NCBI GenBank assembly: GCA_963836405.1
Contig: CAWIJL010000002.1
Span: 186,001 to 250,000 of the forward strand
Source: CAWIJJ01 sp963836405
GTDB taxonomy: Bacteria > Acidobacteriota > Terriglobia > Bryobacterales > Bryobacteraceae
Direction: 5' to 3'
Length of the DNA stretch: 64,000 bases
A program made the translations under genes and the position numbers. Positions 8,892 through 17,311 of this stretch are shown piece by piece (the first letter of the stretch is position 1; each line of letters opens with the position of its first letter). The notes under the pieces were generated by a model. The model was not told the DNA's origin, did no database searches, and saw only the letters and a list, made by a program, of their open reading frames with translations.

Positions 8892-8985
8892 AAAATACCG
8901 CCGCCGTCACACCGTTGCCACTATCACACGGTTGCCACAACTTTTAACCACGCGTAGCGTCCGCCGCGCGGGCGGCTTCGTTCAA

Positions 8986-8994
8986 ACGGCGTAG
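8986..8994 (+). other. Right half of the insertion target of the tandem elements
   Basis: ACGGCGTAG directly follows copy 2. The same nine bases follow copy 3 at 13311-13319, after which the flanks diverge, so this is target sequence shared by two separate insertions. Confidence 0.6.
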
Positions 8995-9219
8995 TGGCGA
9001 TCTGCCGGGCAAAACGCGCCGATTGGGGGCAATACTCGCCACTTGGCGACAAGCGAGGATCTATATCGGCAAATTCGCGCAGTGGCGGGGTTCCGGTAAT
9101 GGGACATCACTTGCACGTCCAGAACATATGGGTTTTTAGCCAGTCCTGCGCCACTCTAGACTCGTTCTACGTAGGCGAGACTTGTCCGCTGTGGGAGCCG
9201 ACGGGATACAATCGACCAC

Positions 9220-10143
9220 ATGAGAAGCGCGCTCCTCTGCCTCGGCTTCCTGACAGTAAACCTGCCATTCAGCGGCATCTGCGCCCAAGGCGCGCACCAG
9301 CGGAGTGGCTCCGCGACCGAAGAACGGATGCTGGTAACGTCGAAAGACGGAACGCGCATCGCGGTCCGAAAGAGCGGCTCTGGGCCGGCCGTCCTGCTCA
9401 TCCACGGCCTGGGAGTCGAAGCTGGAAGTGCATGGGGGCGGGTGGCGCCGCTCCTCAATGGTGATCATACGGTTTACGCGATGGATCTGCGGGCGCATGG
9501 CCAAAGCGGCGAGGGGCAAGACTATTCCATAACCAAGGATGGAGACGATATCGCGGCGGTACTGAAGATGATCGGGAATTCTGCGACTGTCGTGGCGCAC
9601 TCCTACGGCGGGCTGGCAGTCATTGCCTCGCTGGATCGCCTCGAGGGAATTGAACGCTTGATTCTTTATGAGCCGGCCGTTCTCACGGAGCCGATGTCGC
9701 CGGAAAGGGTGAAACTTCTCGACGAGCTAGAGAGCGCGATGGCGGGCAACGACCTCGACCGCGCGAAGGTCGCAGGCATGCGTGTCGTAGGCGTCCCGGA
9801 GAGACTCATCGAGCAGCTCCGCGCAGCGCCCGGATGGACAGCGGAGCTCAGTATGCGGGAAGCAGAGCGTTCGAGATCCCGGCTGAGGGAGCACGAGAAA
9901 TTCCGACCCAGCGGCGACAAACTCGCGGCGTACAAGAAGCCAACGATCATGCTCCTCGGCAGCCTGACTACCGGATGGATGCAGCAGAGCGTGAAGTCGA
10001 TTTGCGAAAGAATGCCGCGCTGCGAACTCGTCCTACTGGAAGGGCAGAGCCATATTGCGCATGAGCGTGCGCCGGAGCTTTTCGTTTCCAAAATCCCCGG
10101 ACTCAGTAAGAGCCGAACAGGTGCGGCGGCCGAGAAAAAGTGA
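9220..10143 (+). CDS. Secreted alpha/beta-fold hydrolase
   Basis: This 307-residue protein starts with a Sec-type signal (MRSALLCLGFLTVNLPFSGICAQG), so it probably acts outside the cytoplasm. The mature part has an alpha/beta-hydrolase fold: the oxyanion segment AVLLIHGLG, the nucleophile elbow VVAHSYGGLA with its catalytic Ser, and the catalytic His in EGQSHIAHERAPE near the C-terminus. The acid is probably the Asp or Glu before LLGSL; I cannot fix it. The closest general class is lysophospholipase/haloperoxidase-like esterases; the substrate is unknown. The gene lies between element copy 2 and hicBA and looks like resident DNA that the elements flank. The ATG at 9220 is the only start that gives a full signal peptide. 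Confidence 0.85.
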   Translation: MRSALLCLGFLTVNLPFSGICAQGAHQRSGSATEERMLVTSKDGTRIAVRKSGSGPAVLLIHGLGVEAGSAWGRVAPLLNGDHTVYAMDLRAHGQSGEGQDYSITKDGDDIAAVLKMIGNSATVVAHSYGGLAVIASLDRLEGIERLILYEPAVLTEPMSPERVKLLDELESAMAGNDLDRAKVAGMRVVGVPERLIEQLRAAPGWTAELSMREAERSRSRLREHEKFRPSGDKLAAYKKPTIMLLGSLTTGWMQQSVKSICERMPRCELVLLEGQSHIAHERAPELFVSKIPGLSKSRTGAAAEKK

Positions 10144-10275
10144 CCGGATCCGATCCTTAGCGGAACGGCCCAACGTCGTATTCGGTGACCGGAACGAAAA
10201 AGGCGCTACCGGAAGGTGGAGCGAGACCGATGCTGCCGATTATCCCGCGATCAACGGCGAAATGTCGGGTCGTGA

Positions 10276-10488
10276 TCAGAGGTCGTCTGGACGCAAACCG
10301 GTATCTTTTCCAATCTTGGTCAGTGCGGCCGGGCCAACCTCTTCTTTATCGTGGAAGCAGAAGGTAAAGTTCGACCAGCCGGGACGCTGCAGCTTTCGAT
10401 GAGATCCAACCTGTTTTTTGAGCGTCCATCCGAGACGCAACAACGCGGCGTAGACCCTCTTGGCCTTCGTTGCGCGCCAAACGCTCAC
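10276..10488 (-). CDS. hicA: HicA family toxin, mRNA interferase
   Basis: The 70-residue protein has the compact HicA fold: an N-terminal helix (ATKAKRVYAALLRLGW), the catalytic-histidine strand KQVGSHRKLQR, the strand SNFTFCFHDKEEVGP and a final helix ALTKIGKDTGL. The His in GSHRK is the conserved active-site residue of this RNA-binding ribonuclease family. It starts with GTG and overlaps the end of hicB by 4 bases (GTGA), so toxin translation depends on antitoxin translation. The gene order is antitoxin first, the less common order for this family. HicA cleaves mRNA and tmRNA and is neutralised by direct binding of HicB. The family assignment is firm from motif and context. Confidence 0.85.
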   Translation of the reverse strand: MSVWRATKAKRVYAALLRLGWTLKKQVGSHRKLQRPGWSNFTFCFHDKEEVGPAALTKIGKDTGLRPDDL

Positions 10489-10700
10489 GCGGCGAACAGC
10501 ACGTTGAGCGGTTCGGGGACATCCTCGCCACTCTCGATCATGTCAGCCAATACCTGAAGGGCTATCGACTTAACCCGTCGCACAGCCTCGTCTTCGGTGC
10601 TGCCGTACGCCATAACGCCCGGAAGGTCCGGCACCGAGGCGAGGAGCCGACCGTCTTCCTCACGTTGAATTTCGACGTGGATCGGCTGGATCTGCACCAT
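10485..10700 (-). CDS. hicB: HicB family antitoxin
   Basis: The 71-residue protein shows the HicB partial RNase H-like fold: strand IHVEIQREEDGRLLASVPDLPGV, then MAYGSTEDEAVRRVKSIALQVLADMI, the conserved 'GxTxxEAxxxA' helix of the family. It is short and ends at PLNVLFAA, so there is no C-terminal DNA-binding domain; autoregulation would need another factor. I chose the ATG at 10700 because it leads directly into the first strand; an in-frame ATG four codons upstream is also possible. Element copy 3 ends 65 bases upstream, so the native promoter may have been cut and expression may now depend on DNA between 10701 and 10765 or on the element. Confidence 0.8.
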   Translation of the reverse strand: MVQIQPIHVEIQREEDGRLLASVPDLPGVMAYGSTEDEAVRRVKSIALQVLADMIESGEDVPEPLNVLFAA

Positions 10701-10755
10701 GGCTACCCTCATTCTACTGGAATTGGAAGGAGATTGGGTGCCTGGTCTCGGATTA

Positions 10756-10765
10756 CCCGCGAGTA
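10756..10765 (+). other. Left half of the insertion target of element copy 3
   Basis: CCCGCGAGTA directly precedes copy 3; the matching right half ACGGCGTAG is at 13311-13319. Compared with the tandem-pair site only the C/G at position 8 and the G/A at position 10 differ. Confidence 0.6.
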
Positions 10766-11111
10766 ACGCTAGGACTCTATCTGGAGTGACCCGGCGCACG
10801 CGTGCCGAGGAGCGGCGGAATCCAGACCGCCGGGTCACTTCGGATAGAGACGTTTGAAGGAAGCCGCCCGCGTTTGCGGCGGACGCGGCAGGTCTATGGG
10901 TGTTGAATCGGCTTGGAGGCTGGGGCGTAGCCAGAGATGTTGGCGGAGAGGGTGCGGGTTGGGCTCGGCGACAGCGGTGGCTGCGTCAGAGAGATTGGTC
11001 GGGGCTTGCTGAAGGTAGATTTGCGCATAGCATCTGGGCTTTTTTAAGGGGTCTGGATACACGCCTCCTGTGCGTGCCGGAGCAAGCCTGTAGCTCGTGG
11101 ATGGATGGCGG

Positions 11112-12305
11112 CTATGATGTGTCAGCGACGCTCTCCCGCTCAGCAGATCTCCGGCGAATCTGTTTGGGAGTCAGCGTTTCGATGATGGCCATCGTCCCTC
11201 CACAACGCGGGCAAATCCAATTGCCAGAAGTCTTAGGTTCGGAGGGGGCCGGCGTTGTCGAGCCGATCAAGGGGTCGGCTTGCAGTAACTGCCGGCAGAG
11301 TGGCAAGAGTTCTCGGCGGCGCCGGTTCGCCAGGAAGCCGCAGAAACGGATGCGCACAAAGCCGCGAGGCAAGGTGTGGAGCAGGAACCGCCGCAAAAAT
11401 TCCTCGGCGGTTACGGTCATCAAGCGTTGCTTGCCCTTGTGGGCATAGTCTTTCCAGCGGAAGGTGACCTTGCCGTCGGCAAAGTTCACGATCCGGTGAT
11501 TAGAGATGGCGACGCGATGCGTGTACCGCGCCAGGTAGTGGAGGACATGTTCGGGCCCCCCGAAGGGTCGCTTGGCGTAGACCACCCAATCCTGACGGAA
11601 CAGCGGACGCAGAAAAGCATGGAAAGCTTTCTGTTCGCCGAGTCCCTTGAGACTTCCGGGGAACAGCAGTTTGCCGTCACCGAAAGCTTGCTTGAGCCCG
11701 GCGACGAACTTGCCCCGAAAGACGCGGCTCAGGACTTTTACCGGCAGGAAGAATGGATAGCGTGGGTGTACCCAGCGTTGGTGATCGGCCGAGAGACCGC
11801 CGGAGGGAATCACGCAGTGGATATGCGGGTGATGCTGGAGATTCTGTCCCCAGGTGTGAAGCACACTGAGAAACCCGATCTCCGCACCAAGATGCTTCGG
11901 ATTGGCGGCAATTTCCAACAGGGTTGCGGCACTGGCGCGGAACAGGAGATCGTAGATGATTTTCTTGTTTTGCAGGGCCAGCCACGATAACTCGTGGGGA
12001 ATCGTAAAAACGACGTGGACGTAGTTGACCGGCAGCAGTTCCTGACTGCGCCCGGCGAGCCACTTGTCGCGAGCGTTGGTTTGGCACTTGGGACAGTGCC
12101 TGGAGCGGCAGGAGTTGAAGGAGATGGCCTCATGGCCGCATTGGCGGCAGCGGTCCAGATGACCGCCGAGCGTAGCAGTGCGGCAATGCTCGATGGCGAA
12201 CAGTACGCGGATATGCAGCCAGGTCAACCAGGACCGGCTCTTCTCGACGAAGCTGTCACCATGCGCGCGGATGATATCGGCCACCTCGAAAGGTGGCCGT
12301 TTCAT
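11112..12305 (-). CDS. IS91 family HUH transposase (copy 3)
   Basis: The protein is the same 397 residues as at 4242-5435 and has no lesions. Its downstream side (left end of the element, hairpin at 10775-10849) faces hicB, so transcripts leaving the transposase gene would enter hicBA in the sense direction. Confidence 0.93.
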   Translation of the reverse strand: MKRPPFEVADIIRAHGDSFVEKSRSWLTWLHIRVLFAIEHCRTATLGGHLDRCRQCGHEAISFNSCRSRHCPKCQTNARDKWLAGRSQELLPVNYVHVVFTIPHELSWLALQNKKIIYDLLFRASAATLLEIAANPKHLGAEIGFLSVLHTWGQNLQHHPHIHCVIPSGGLSADHQRWVHPRYPFFLPVKVLSRVFRGKFVAGLKQAFGDGKLLFPGSLKGLGEQKAFHAFLRPLFRQDWVVYAKRPFGGPEHVLHYLARYTHRVAISNHRIVNFADGKVTFRWKDYAHKGKQRLMTVTAEEFLRRFLLHTLPRGFVRIRFCGFLANRRRRELLPLCRQLLQADPLIGSTTPAPSEPKTSGNWICPRCGGTMAIIETLTPKQIRRRSAERESVADTS

Positions 12306-13216
12306 CTCTTGTGGAGCCTCCGCGACCGTTTCACCTGGTCCGGGCTCGACAGTTCGGCGTTATCGAGCGGGGTGCCGGCCGCCCGGAGATGGCGCTCGGA
12401 GAGATGCAGGTAAATGGAGGTGGGCTTGAGGTCGGCGTGCCCGAGCAGTGCCTGCACGGTGGGCAGATCGGCGCCCCCTTCCAGATGATGGGTGGCGAAA
12501 CTGTGACGAAGCAGGTGCGGACGCACGGCTTTGGTGATGCCTGCTCGCTGCGCGGCTTCCCGGCAGGCTTCCCAAAGGACTTTGGGCGTGATCGGTTTGT
12601 CGGCACGGGAACCGTTGACGGTGCCGGGGAACAGGTAGGTCTTGGGCTTCATCCAACGCCAGTATTCACGCAGGGTCTCGAGCGCCTTTGGGCTTAATGG
12701 CACGTCGCGGTCCTTGCCGCCTTTGCCTTGGCGGATATGGATCAGCATGCGCGTACTATCGATATCCTCCACCTTGAGGTGACACAGTTCAGCCCTGCGC
12801 ATGCCAGTCGAGTAAAGCGTGATCAGCATGGCGCGATGGAACAGATTGCTGGCCGAGTCGATCAGTCGAATCACTTCTTCCCGTGTGAGGATTATCGGTA
12901 GGCGTCGCGGCGCCTTGGGATACGGTACCTCTTCAATCGGGTATGCCCGCTTCAGCGTCTTGCAGAAGAAGAATCGCAAGGCTGCCGTACAATGGCCGAC
13001 GGTGCGGACACCAAGCTTCCTTTCGTTGAGCAAGTACACCTGATAGGTGCGGATCTGTTCAGGCCCAAGCTGATCCGGAGAACGGCCGAAATGTTTTGCG
13101 AACGCCGCCACAATCCTCAGGTAGCTGTTCACGGTAGTCTGAGAGTAATTACGACGCTGGAGTTCTTCCAGCATCTGCTTGCGAAGTTGGGTCACAGGGA
13201 CCTCCTTGTGACCCAC
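12302..13216 (-). CDS. Tyrosine recombinase/integrase (copy 3)
   Basis: The protein is identical to the recombinases at 5432-6346 and 7977-8891. Its 5' side faces the nucleoside hydrolase gene across the element end; both GTTGCCACTA repeats are intact here. Confidence 0.93.
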   Translation of the reverse strand: MGHKEVPVTQLRKQMLEELQRRNYSQTTVNSYLRIVAAFAKHFGRSPDQLGPEQIRTYQVYLLNERKLGVRTVGHCTAALRFFFCKTLKRAYPIEEVPYPKAPRRLPIILTREEVIRLIDSASNLFHRAMLITLYSTGMRRAELCHLKVEDIDSTRMLIHIRQGKGGKDRDVPLSPKALETLREYWRWMKPKTYLFPGTVNGSRADKPITPKVLWEACREAAQRAGITKAVRPHLLRHSFATHHLEGGADLPTVQALLGHADLKPTSIYLHLSERHLRAAGTPLDNAELSSPDQVKRSRRLHKR

Positions 13217-13440
13217 AAAATACCGCCGCCGTCACACCGTTGCCACTATCACACGGTTGCCACTACTTTTAACCACGCGTAGCGTCCGCCGCGCGGGCGG
13301 CTTCGTTCTGACGGCGTAGCGTATACCGGAGAGGCAAACTGTCTCGAAACGCAACTGGCGACGAACGATAAAAGCTGAAGCAGCGCACCCAAGCGAACCC
13401 TGTTCGCAACGTCGTGCTCCGAAGTATTACACTTCGAGTC

Positions 13441-14439
13441 ATGGTGAAAAAGGGCATTCTGGGCCTGATCCTCGTCTCCACGGCATTGGCGGCGGGTCCG
13501 GCGCGCATCATCTTCGACACGGATATGGGGAACGACGTGGACGACGCGATTGCGCTGGCGGTGCTGCACGCGCTCGAATCGCGCGGCGAATCGCGGCTGC
13601 TGGCGGTGACGCTGAGCAAGGCCGACCCTTACGGCGCGCCGTTCGTTTCGCTGTTCAACCAATACTACGGGCGGCCGGATATTCCGATAGGCGTGGTGCG
13701 GAACGGAAAAACTCCGGAGGACGGCAACTACACGAAGGCGGTCTCGGGGATGCGCAAGCCCGACAATACGCCGCTGTACCCGCGGCGGATCGGGGATGCG
13801 GCCGCGCTTCCGGACGCGGTTACGCTGCTCCGCCGGGTGTTGGCGAAGGAAGCGGACGGGTCGGTGACGATCGTGCAGGTGGGCTTCAGCACGAACCTGG
13901 CGCAACTGCTCGATTCGGGACCGGACGACGCCAGCCCGCTTTCCGGACGGGACCTGGCCGCGCGCAAGGTGGCGCAACTGGTGTTGATGGCGGGCCGTTT
14001 TCCGAGCGGACCGGCGGAATACAACGTCAAGATCGACGTTCCGGCGGCGCAGAAACTGGCTGCGTCGTGGCCGGGGACGGTGGTGACGAGCGGCTGGGAA
14101 ATCGGCGCCACGATCAACTACAACGTAGGCCGGCTTGCTACCGATTTTCGCGGGCCGCATCCGCTGGTGGATGCCTACAAAGCCTATCGGGCCATGCCGT
14201 ACGACGAGCCGCTGTGGGACCCGTCGGCGGTGTTGTACGCGGTACGTCCGTACGCCGCTTATTTCAGCCTCTCTCCGCCGGGGGCGATTCACGTGGACGA
14301 TAAAGGGGTAACGACGTTTGCCGAGTCCGCGGGCGGGAAGCATTCCTATATCGTGGTGAACGATACGCAGCGCGCGGCCGTTCGGGAGGCGATTTCGGAC
14401 CTGATGAGCGAACCGGCGCGGGCGCAACAGGTACAATGA
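13441..14439 (+). CDS. Secreted inosine/uridine-preferring nucleoside hydrolase
   Basis: The product is about 332 residues with a short Sec signal (MVKKGILGLILVSTALAAG). The mature protein begins with the family hallmark IIFDTDMGNDVDDAIAL, the DxDxxxDD cluster that binds the catalytic calcium. A later VSTNLAQLL-like segment (written VGFSTNLAQLL) and LVLMAGRFPSG, then EYNVKIDVPAAQKL, fit the nucleoside hydrolase core. It would split ribonucleosides into base and ribose. The ATG at 13441 is preferred over upstream in-frame starts because it opens the signal peptide. It overlaps the start of the following epimerase gene (ATGA at 14436-14439), so the two are probably co-transcribed in sugar scavenging. 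Confidence 0.88.
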   Translation: MVKKGILGLILVSTALAAGPARIIFDTDMGNDVDDAIALAVLHALESRGESRLLAVTLSKADPYGAPFVSLFNQYYGRPDIPIGVVRNGKTPEDGNYTKAVSGMRKPDNTPLYPRRIGDAAALPDAVTLLRRVLAKEADGSVTIVQVGFSTNLAQLLDSGPDDASPLSGRDLAARKVAQLVLMAGRFPSGPAEYNVKIDVPAAQKLAASWPGTVVTSGWEIGATINYNVGRLATDFRGPHPLVDAYKAYRAMPYDEPLWDPSAVLYAVRPYAAYFSLSPPGAIHVDDKGVTTFAESAGGKHSYIVVNDTQRAAVREAISDLMSEPARAQQVQ

Positions 14440-15477
14440 TGCTGATGAAACCGGCAGTCTTACTCCTGGTCCTGCCCCTCATGATGGAAGCGGCGAACTA
14501 CTCGGTTGTGAAGTCAACGGTGGATGGCATCGAGGTCGTCCAACTGTCCGATGCCGTGCGCAAGGTGGAGGTGTCGATTGCGCCGTCGGCCGGCAACATC
14601 GCCTATGAAATGAAAGTGGCGGGAAAGAACATCCTGTACTTCCCATCCCGCAGCCTGGCGGAGTTTGCGCAGCGTCCGAGCCTGGCGGGGGTTCCGTTTC
14701 TGGCGCCCTGGGCCAACCGGCTGGACGGCGATGCGTTTTGGGCCAACGGCAAGAAGTACAATCTCAACCTGGAACTGGGCAACATCCGGCGGGACGGCAA
14801 CAAGAAGCCGATTCACGGCCTGCTCAGCTTTTCAAAATACTGGGTGCTGACCGCGGCGCAGGCGGACAACCGCTCGGCCTGGGCTACGAGCCGGCTGGAA
14901 TTCTGGAAACATCCGGAGCTGATGGCGCAGTTTCCGTTTGCCCACACGCTGACGATGACGTACCGGCTGGCGAACGGCGAGCTGGAAGTGGAGACGACGA
15001 TCGACAATCATTCGACGGACCCGATGCCGGTGGGCATCGGCTTCCATCCGTATTTTCACCTGGACGACGCGCCGCGCGACCGCTGGAAGGTGCACCTTGC
15101 CGCGCGCGACCAGATGATCCTCGACTCCACGCTGATTCCGACCGGCGAGCGACAAGCCGATTCCGTTCGCGGACCCGCTGCCGCTGCAAGGGGTCCAGCT
15201 CGACGATGTGTTCAGCAATCTGGTGCGGGGCGCCGACGGACGGGCGGTGTTTTGGGTGGAGGGCGCGAAGCAGCGGATCTCGGTCATCTACGGACCGAAG
15301 TTTCCGGTAGCGGTGGTGTACGCTCCGCCGGGGCGTGAGTTCATCTGCTTCGAGCCGATGGCGGGAATCACCAATGCCTTCAATCTGGCCAAATCCGGAG
15401 CGTACAAGGAACTGCAAAGCGTGCCGCCGGGCGGACAGTGGAAGGAAAGCTTCTGGATTAAGGCTTCCGGTTTTTGA
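14436..15477 (+). pseudogene. Secreted aldose 1-epimerase with one frameshift
   Basis: The first frame (14436 to about 15155) has a signal peptide (MKPAVLLLVLPLMMEAANY) and a galactose mutarotase-like domain. It carries FLAPWANRLDG and KPIHGLLS; the NRL and HG residues sit where the family binds sugar. PVGIGFHPYFHL follows, with the conserved His. One extra base near 15155 then moves the frame. The rest of the protein, from KPIPFADPLPLQGVQLDDVF through GREFICFEPMAGITNAFN to FWIKASGF, continues in the next frame to 15477. The conserved Glu (FEPM) is in the second part, so the protein would be inactive unless the shift is a sequence error. It is coupled to the nucleoside hydrolase gene. Confidence 0.85.
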
Positions 15478-15486
15478 GCGCGGCGC

Positions 15487-17232
15487 CTACTTGAAATTTT
15501 CGACCAGCATGAGGTTGGTTTCGCTCTGGTCCACCTTGGGGAAGAGCACGTATTTGCCGTCGGGCGAAACGGAGAAGGAATCGCCGAAGCCGTTCTCCTG
15601 GCCTTTCATGCGGAAGGCCAGGGCGCTCTTTTTGGCGGCGAAATCGTAGAACGAAACCACCGAACTGCGCGTGCTGCGCTCCCATTCCGGGTAGTAGACG
15701 CCTTTGCGCGTCACGACGGGAACGCCCCAGAAGAGATCGTGGTCGGGGATGATGGTTTCTTCCGGCTCGCCGCCGGCCGCCGGCACTCTCCAGATGGAAC
15801 GGCGGAAGCGGAAGTAGACGTACTTGCCGTCGGGCGATTCGACGGGCGTTCCGGCGCCGGGCCGCGTGACCAGCGGCTCGGGGTTGGCGCCGTTGGCGGC
15901 CACCTTCCAGATCTGCCCGCGGGACTGGTAGTAGATGTGTTTCCCGTCGCTCGAAAAGCTCGGGTTGCTGCCGTTGGCGGTGACGCGGGAGGGCTTGGCG
16001 CCGGGTTCGGCCGGGATGGTGAAGATCTCGCTGCCGCGCTCACCACTGGCCGAGAAAACGATGGTCTTGCTATCCGGCGACCAACTGGGGCGGGCCGGCC
16101 GTTGCTCGTCGGAATGCGTGAGCCGGAGGCGGTTGCCGCCATCGGCGCCGGCGATCCAGATCTCTTCCGAGCCGGACTGATCGGAAATGTCGGCGATGCG
16201 ATTGCCGTCGGGCGAGTAGGCGGGCGAGGACTCGCGGCCGGAGGAACGCAGCACGGCGCGCTCATCGGTGAGGGCTCCCTGGGTGATGGTGCCGCGCCAG
16301 ACCGCGGAAACCACGGGGGAATCGGAATAGGCGAGGTGATTGCCGCTGGGGGCGACGGCGGGGAACTGCGCCTGGCGGCCGGCGATCATCAGCTCGCGGG
16401 GACCGCCACCGGCTACCGGGATGCGGTACAGCTTCCAGGCGCCGCCGAAGCGGTTGGTGGAGTAGACGAGTTCGTCGCCGTCGGGAGTCCAGGCGAGGCC
16501 GCGAATGGTTTTATCGTCGTAGGAGACGCGTTGCAGGTTGCCGCCGCGCAGGTCGCAGGTGAAGATATCGGCTCCGCCGCCGCTGGCGGCGCGGACGAAG
16601 GCGACGGTGGAGCCGTCGGGGGAAACCACAGGCGTGGTGTCGCCCTCGACGCCTTCGGCGGGCTTGGTCAGCGGAGTCGCGGCGCCGCCGGAGAGCGGCA
16701 CCACGCCGAGGGAGGGGGCCTCTTTCTCGGAGCCCATTACCACCACCAGCGACTTGCCGTCCTTCGTCCACGCGACAGCGGGAGCGGGCTGCGCCTCATT
16801 AACGGCGGCGGGAAACTCGGCCACCATGCGCTCGTCGCCGCCCTCGGCGGGCACAACGCGATATTGGGCGCGCCCGTTCTCGAGGCGAAGGAACGCGAGG
16901 GTTTTGCCATCGGGAGACCAGACCGGCCCGATGTCGTTACCGGTCCCGCTGGTGACCGCGCGCGGGCTGTCGGGCGCGACGGTGCGCACGTAGATGTGGT
17001 AGGGATCCACCTTGGAGGAGCCACGGGCGCTGTAGGCGAGGCGCTGGCCGTCGGGCGAGAAGGCCGGGTACGCCTTTGCCCCAGCTTCCGACGACAGGGC
17101 CACGCGTTTCTGTTCGAGTTGCGGGCCCGTGGCGAGCCGGCCCATCAATGTCACGACAGCGCCCACCGATGCAAGGGCCAAAACCAGCATCACTGCCGGA
17201 CGTCGGAAGAAAGCGCCAGTCGCCATTGTCAT
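15487..17232 (-). CDS. TolB-like WD40/PD40 beta-propeller protein, membrane anchored
   Basis: This 581-residue protein has one N-terminal membrane helix (PAVMLVLALASVGAVVTLMG) and then a long run of PD40 repeats. These are marked by FSPDGQRLAYSA, WSPDGKTLAFLR, VSPDGSTVAFVR, WTPDGDELVYST, YSPDGNRIADIS, WSPDSKTIVFSA, FSSDGKHIYYQS and VSPDGKYVLFPK. That makes one or two propellers facing the periplasm. Homologues are often the C-terminal half of acidobacterial serine/threonine kinases; no kinase domain is present here. A role in protein-protein or ligand binding at the membrane is likely, with no catalytic motif visible. It is convergent with the epimerase gene (10 bases between stops) and divergent from the DUF3108 gene. 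Confidence 0.8.
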   Translation of the reverse strand: MTMATGAFFRRPAVMLVLALASVGAVVTLMGRLATGPQLEQKRVALSSEAGAKAYPAFSPDGQRLAYSARGSSKVDPYHIYVRTVAPDSPRAVTSGTGNDIGPVWSPDGKTLAFLRLENGRAQYRVVPAEGGDERMVAEFPAAVNEAQPAPAVAWTKDGKSLVVVMGSEKEAPSLGVVPLSGGAATPLTKPAEGVEGDTTPVVSPDGSTVAFVRAASGGGADIFTCDLRGGNLQRVSYDDKTIRGLAWTPDGDELVYSTNRFGGAWKLYRIPVAGGGPRELMIAGRQAQFPAVAPSGNHLAYSDSPVVSAVWRGTITQGALTDERAVLRSSGRESSPAYSPDGNRIADISDQSGSEEIWIAGADGGNRLRLTHSDEQRPARPSWSPDSKTIVFSASGERGSEIFTIPAEPGAKPSRVTANGSNPSFSSDGKHIYYQSRGQIWKVAANGANPEPLVTRPGAGTPVESPDGKYVYFRFRRSIWRVPAAGGEPEETIIPDHDLFWGVPVVTRKGVYYPEWERSTRSSVVSFYDFAAKKSALAFRMKGQENGFGDSFSVSPDGKYVLFPKVDQSETNLMLVENFK

Positions 17233-17311
17233 AATTATCCTATGGGACTACGCGCCTACGAGCCGCGGAGTTCCATTTGCGCTTCCAGCAACGCTTTGCG
17301 ACACTGGCGGT

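Larger units (their letters stand above)
6441..8985 (-). mobile_element. IS91-type element, copy 2 (right member of tandem pair)
   Basis: The unit begins immediately where copy 1 ends, giving a direct head-to-tail tandem without any host DNA between. It differs from copies 1 and 3 at only two positions that I found: T at 6481 in the left hairpin loop and A at 8939 in the second GTTGCCACTA repeat. Both genes are intact. Tandems of this sort are expected from rolling-circle read-through past the terminus or from insertion of one copy at the end of another. Confidence 0.9.
10766..13310 (-). mobile_element. IS91-type element, copy 3
   Basis: This third unit starts with ACGCTAGG at 10766 and ends with GTTC plus two bases at 13310, exactly 4325 bases downstream of copy 2. 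It matches copy 1 at the two bases where copy 2 differs. It has the same orientation as the others and separates hicBA from the nucleoside hydrolase gene. No target duplication longer than the shared target sequence is visible at its ends. Confidence 0.9.

Noticed and set aside
9136..9600. A 154-codon minus-strand frame over the hydrolase start
   Set aside because: It is antisense to the signal peptide and catalytic core of the hydrolase.
13249..14436. A 395-codon minus-strand frame opposite the nucleoside hydrolase
   Set aside because: The hydrolase frame carries the DTDMGNDVDD motif and signal peptide; the antisense frame is Arg/His-rich without motifs.
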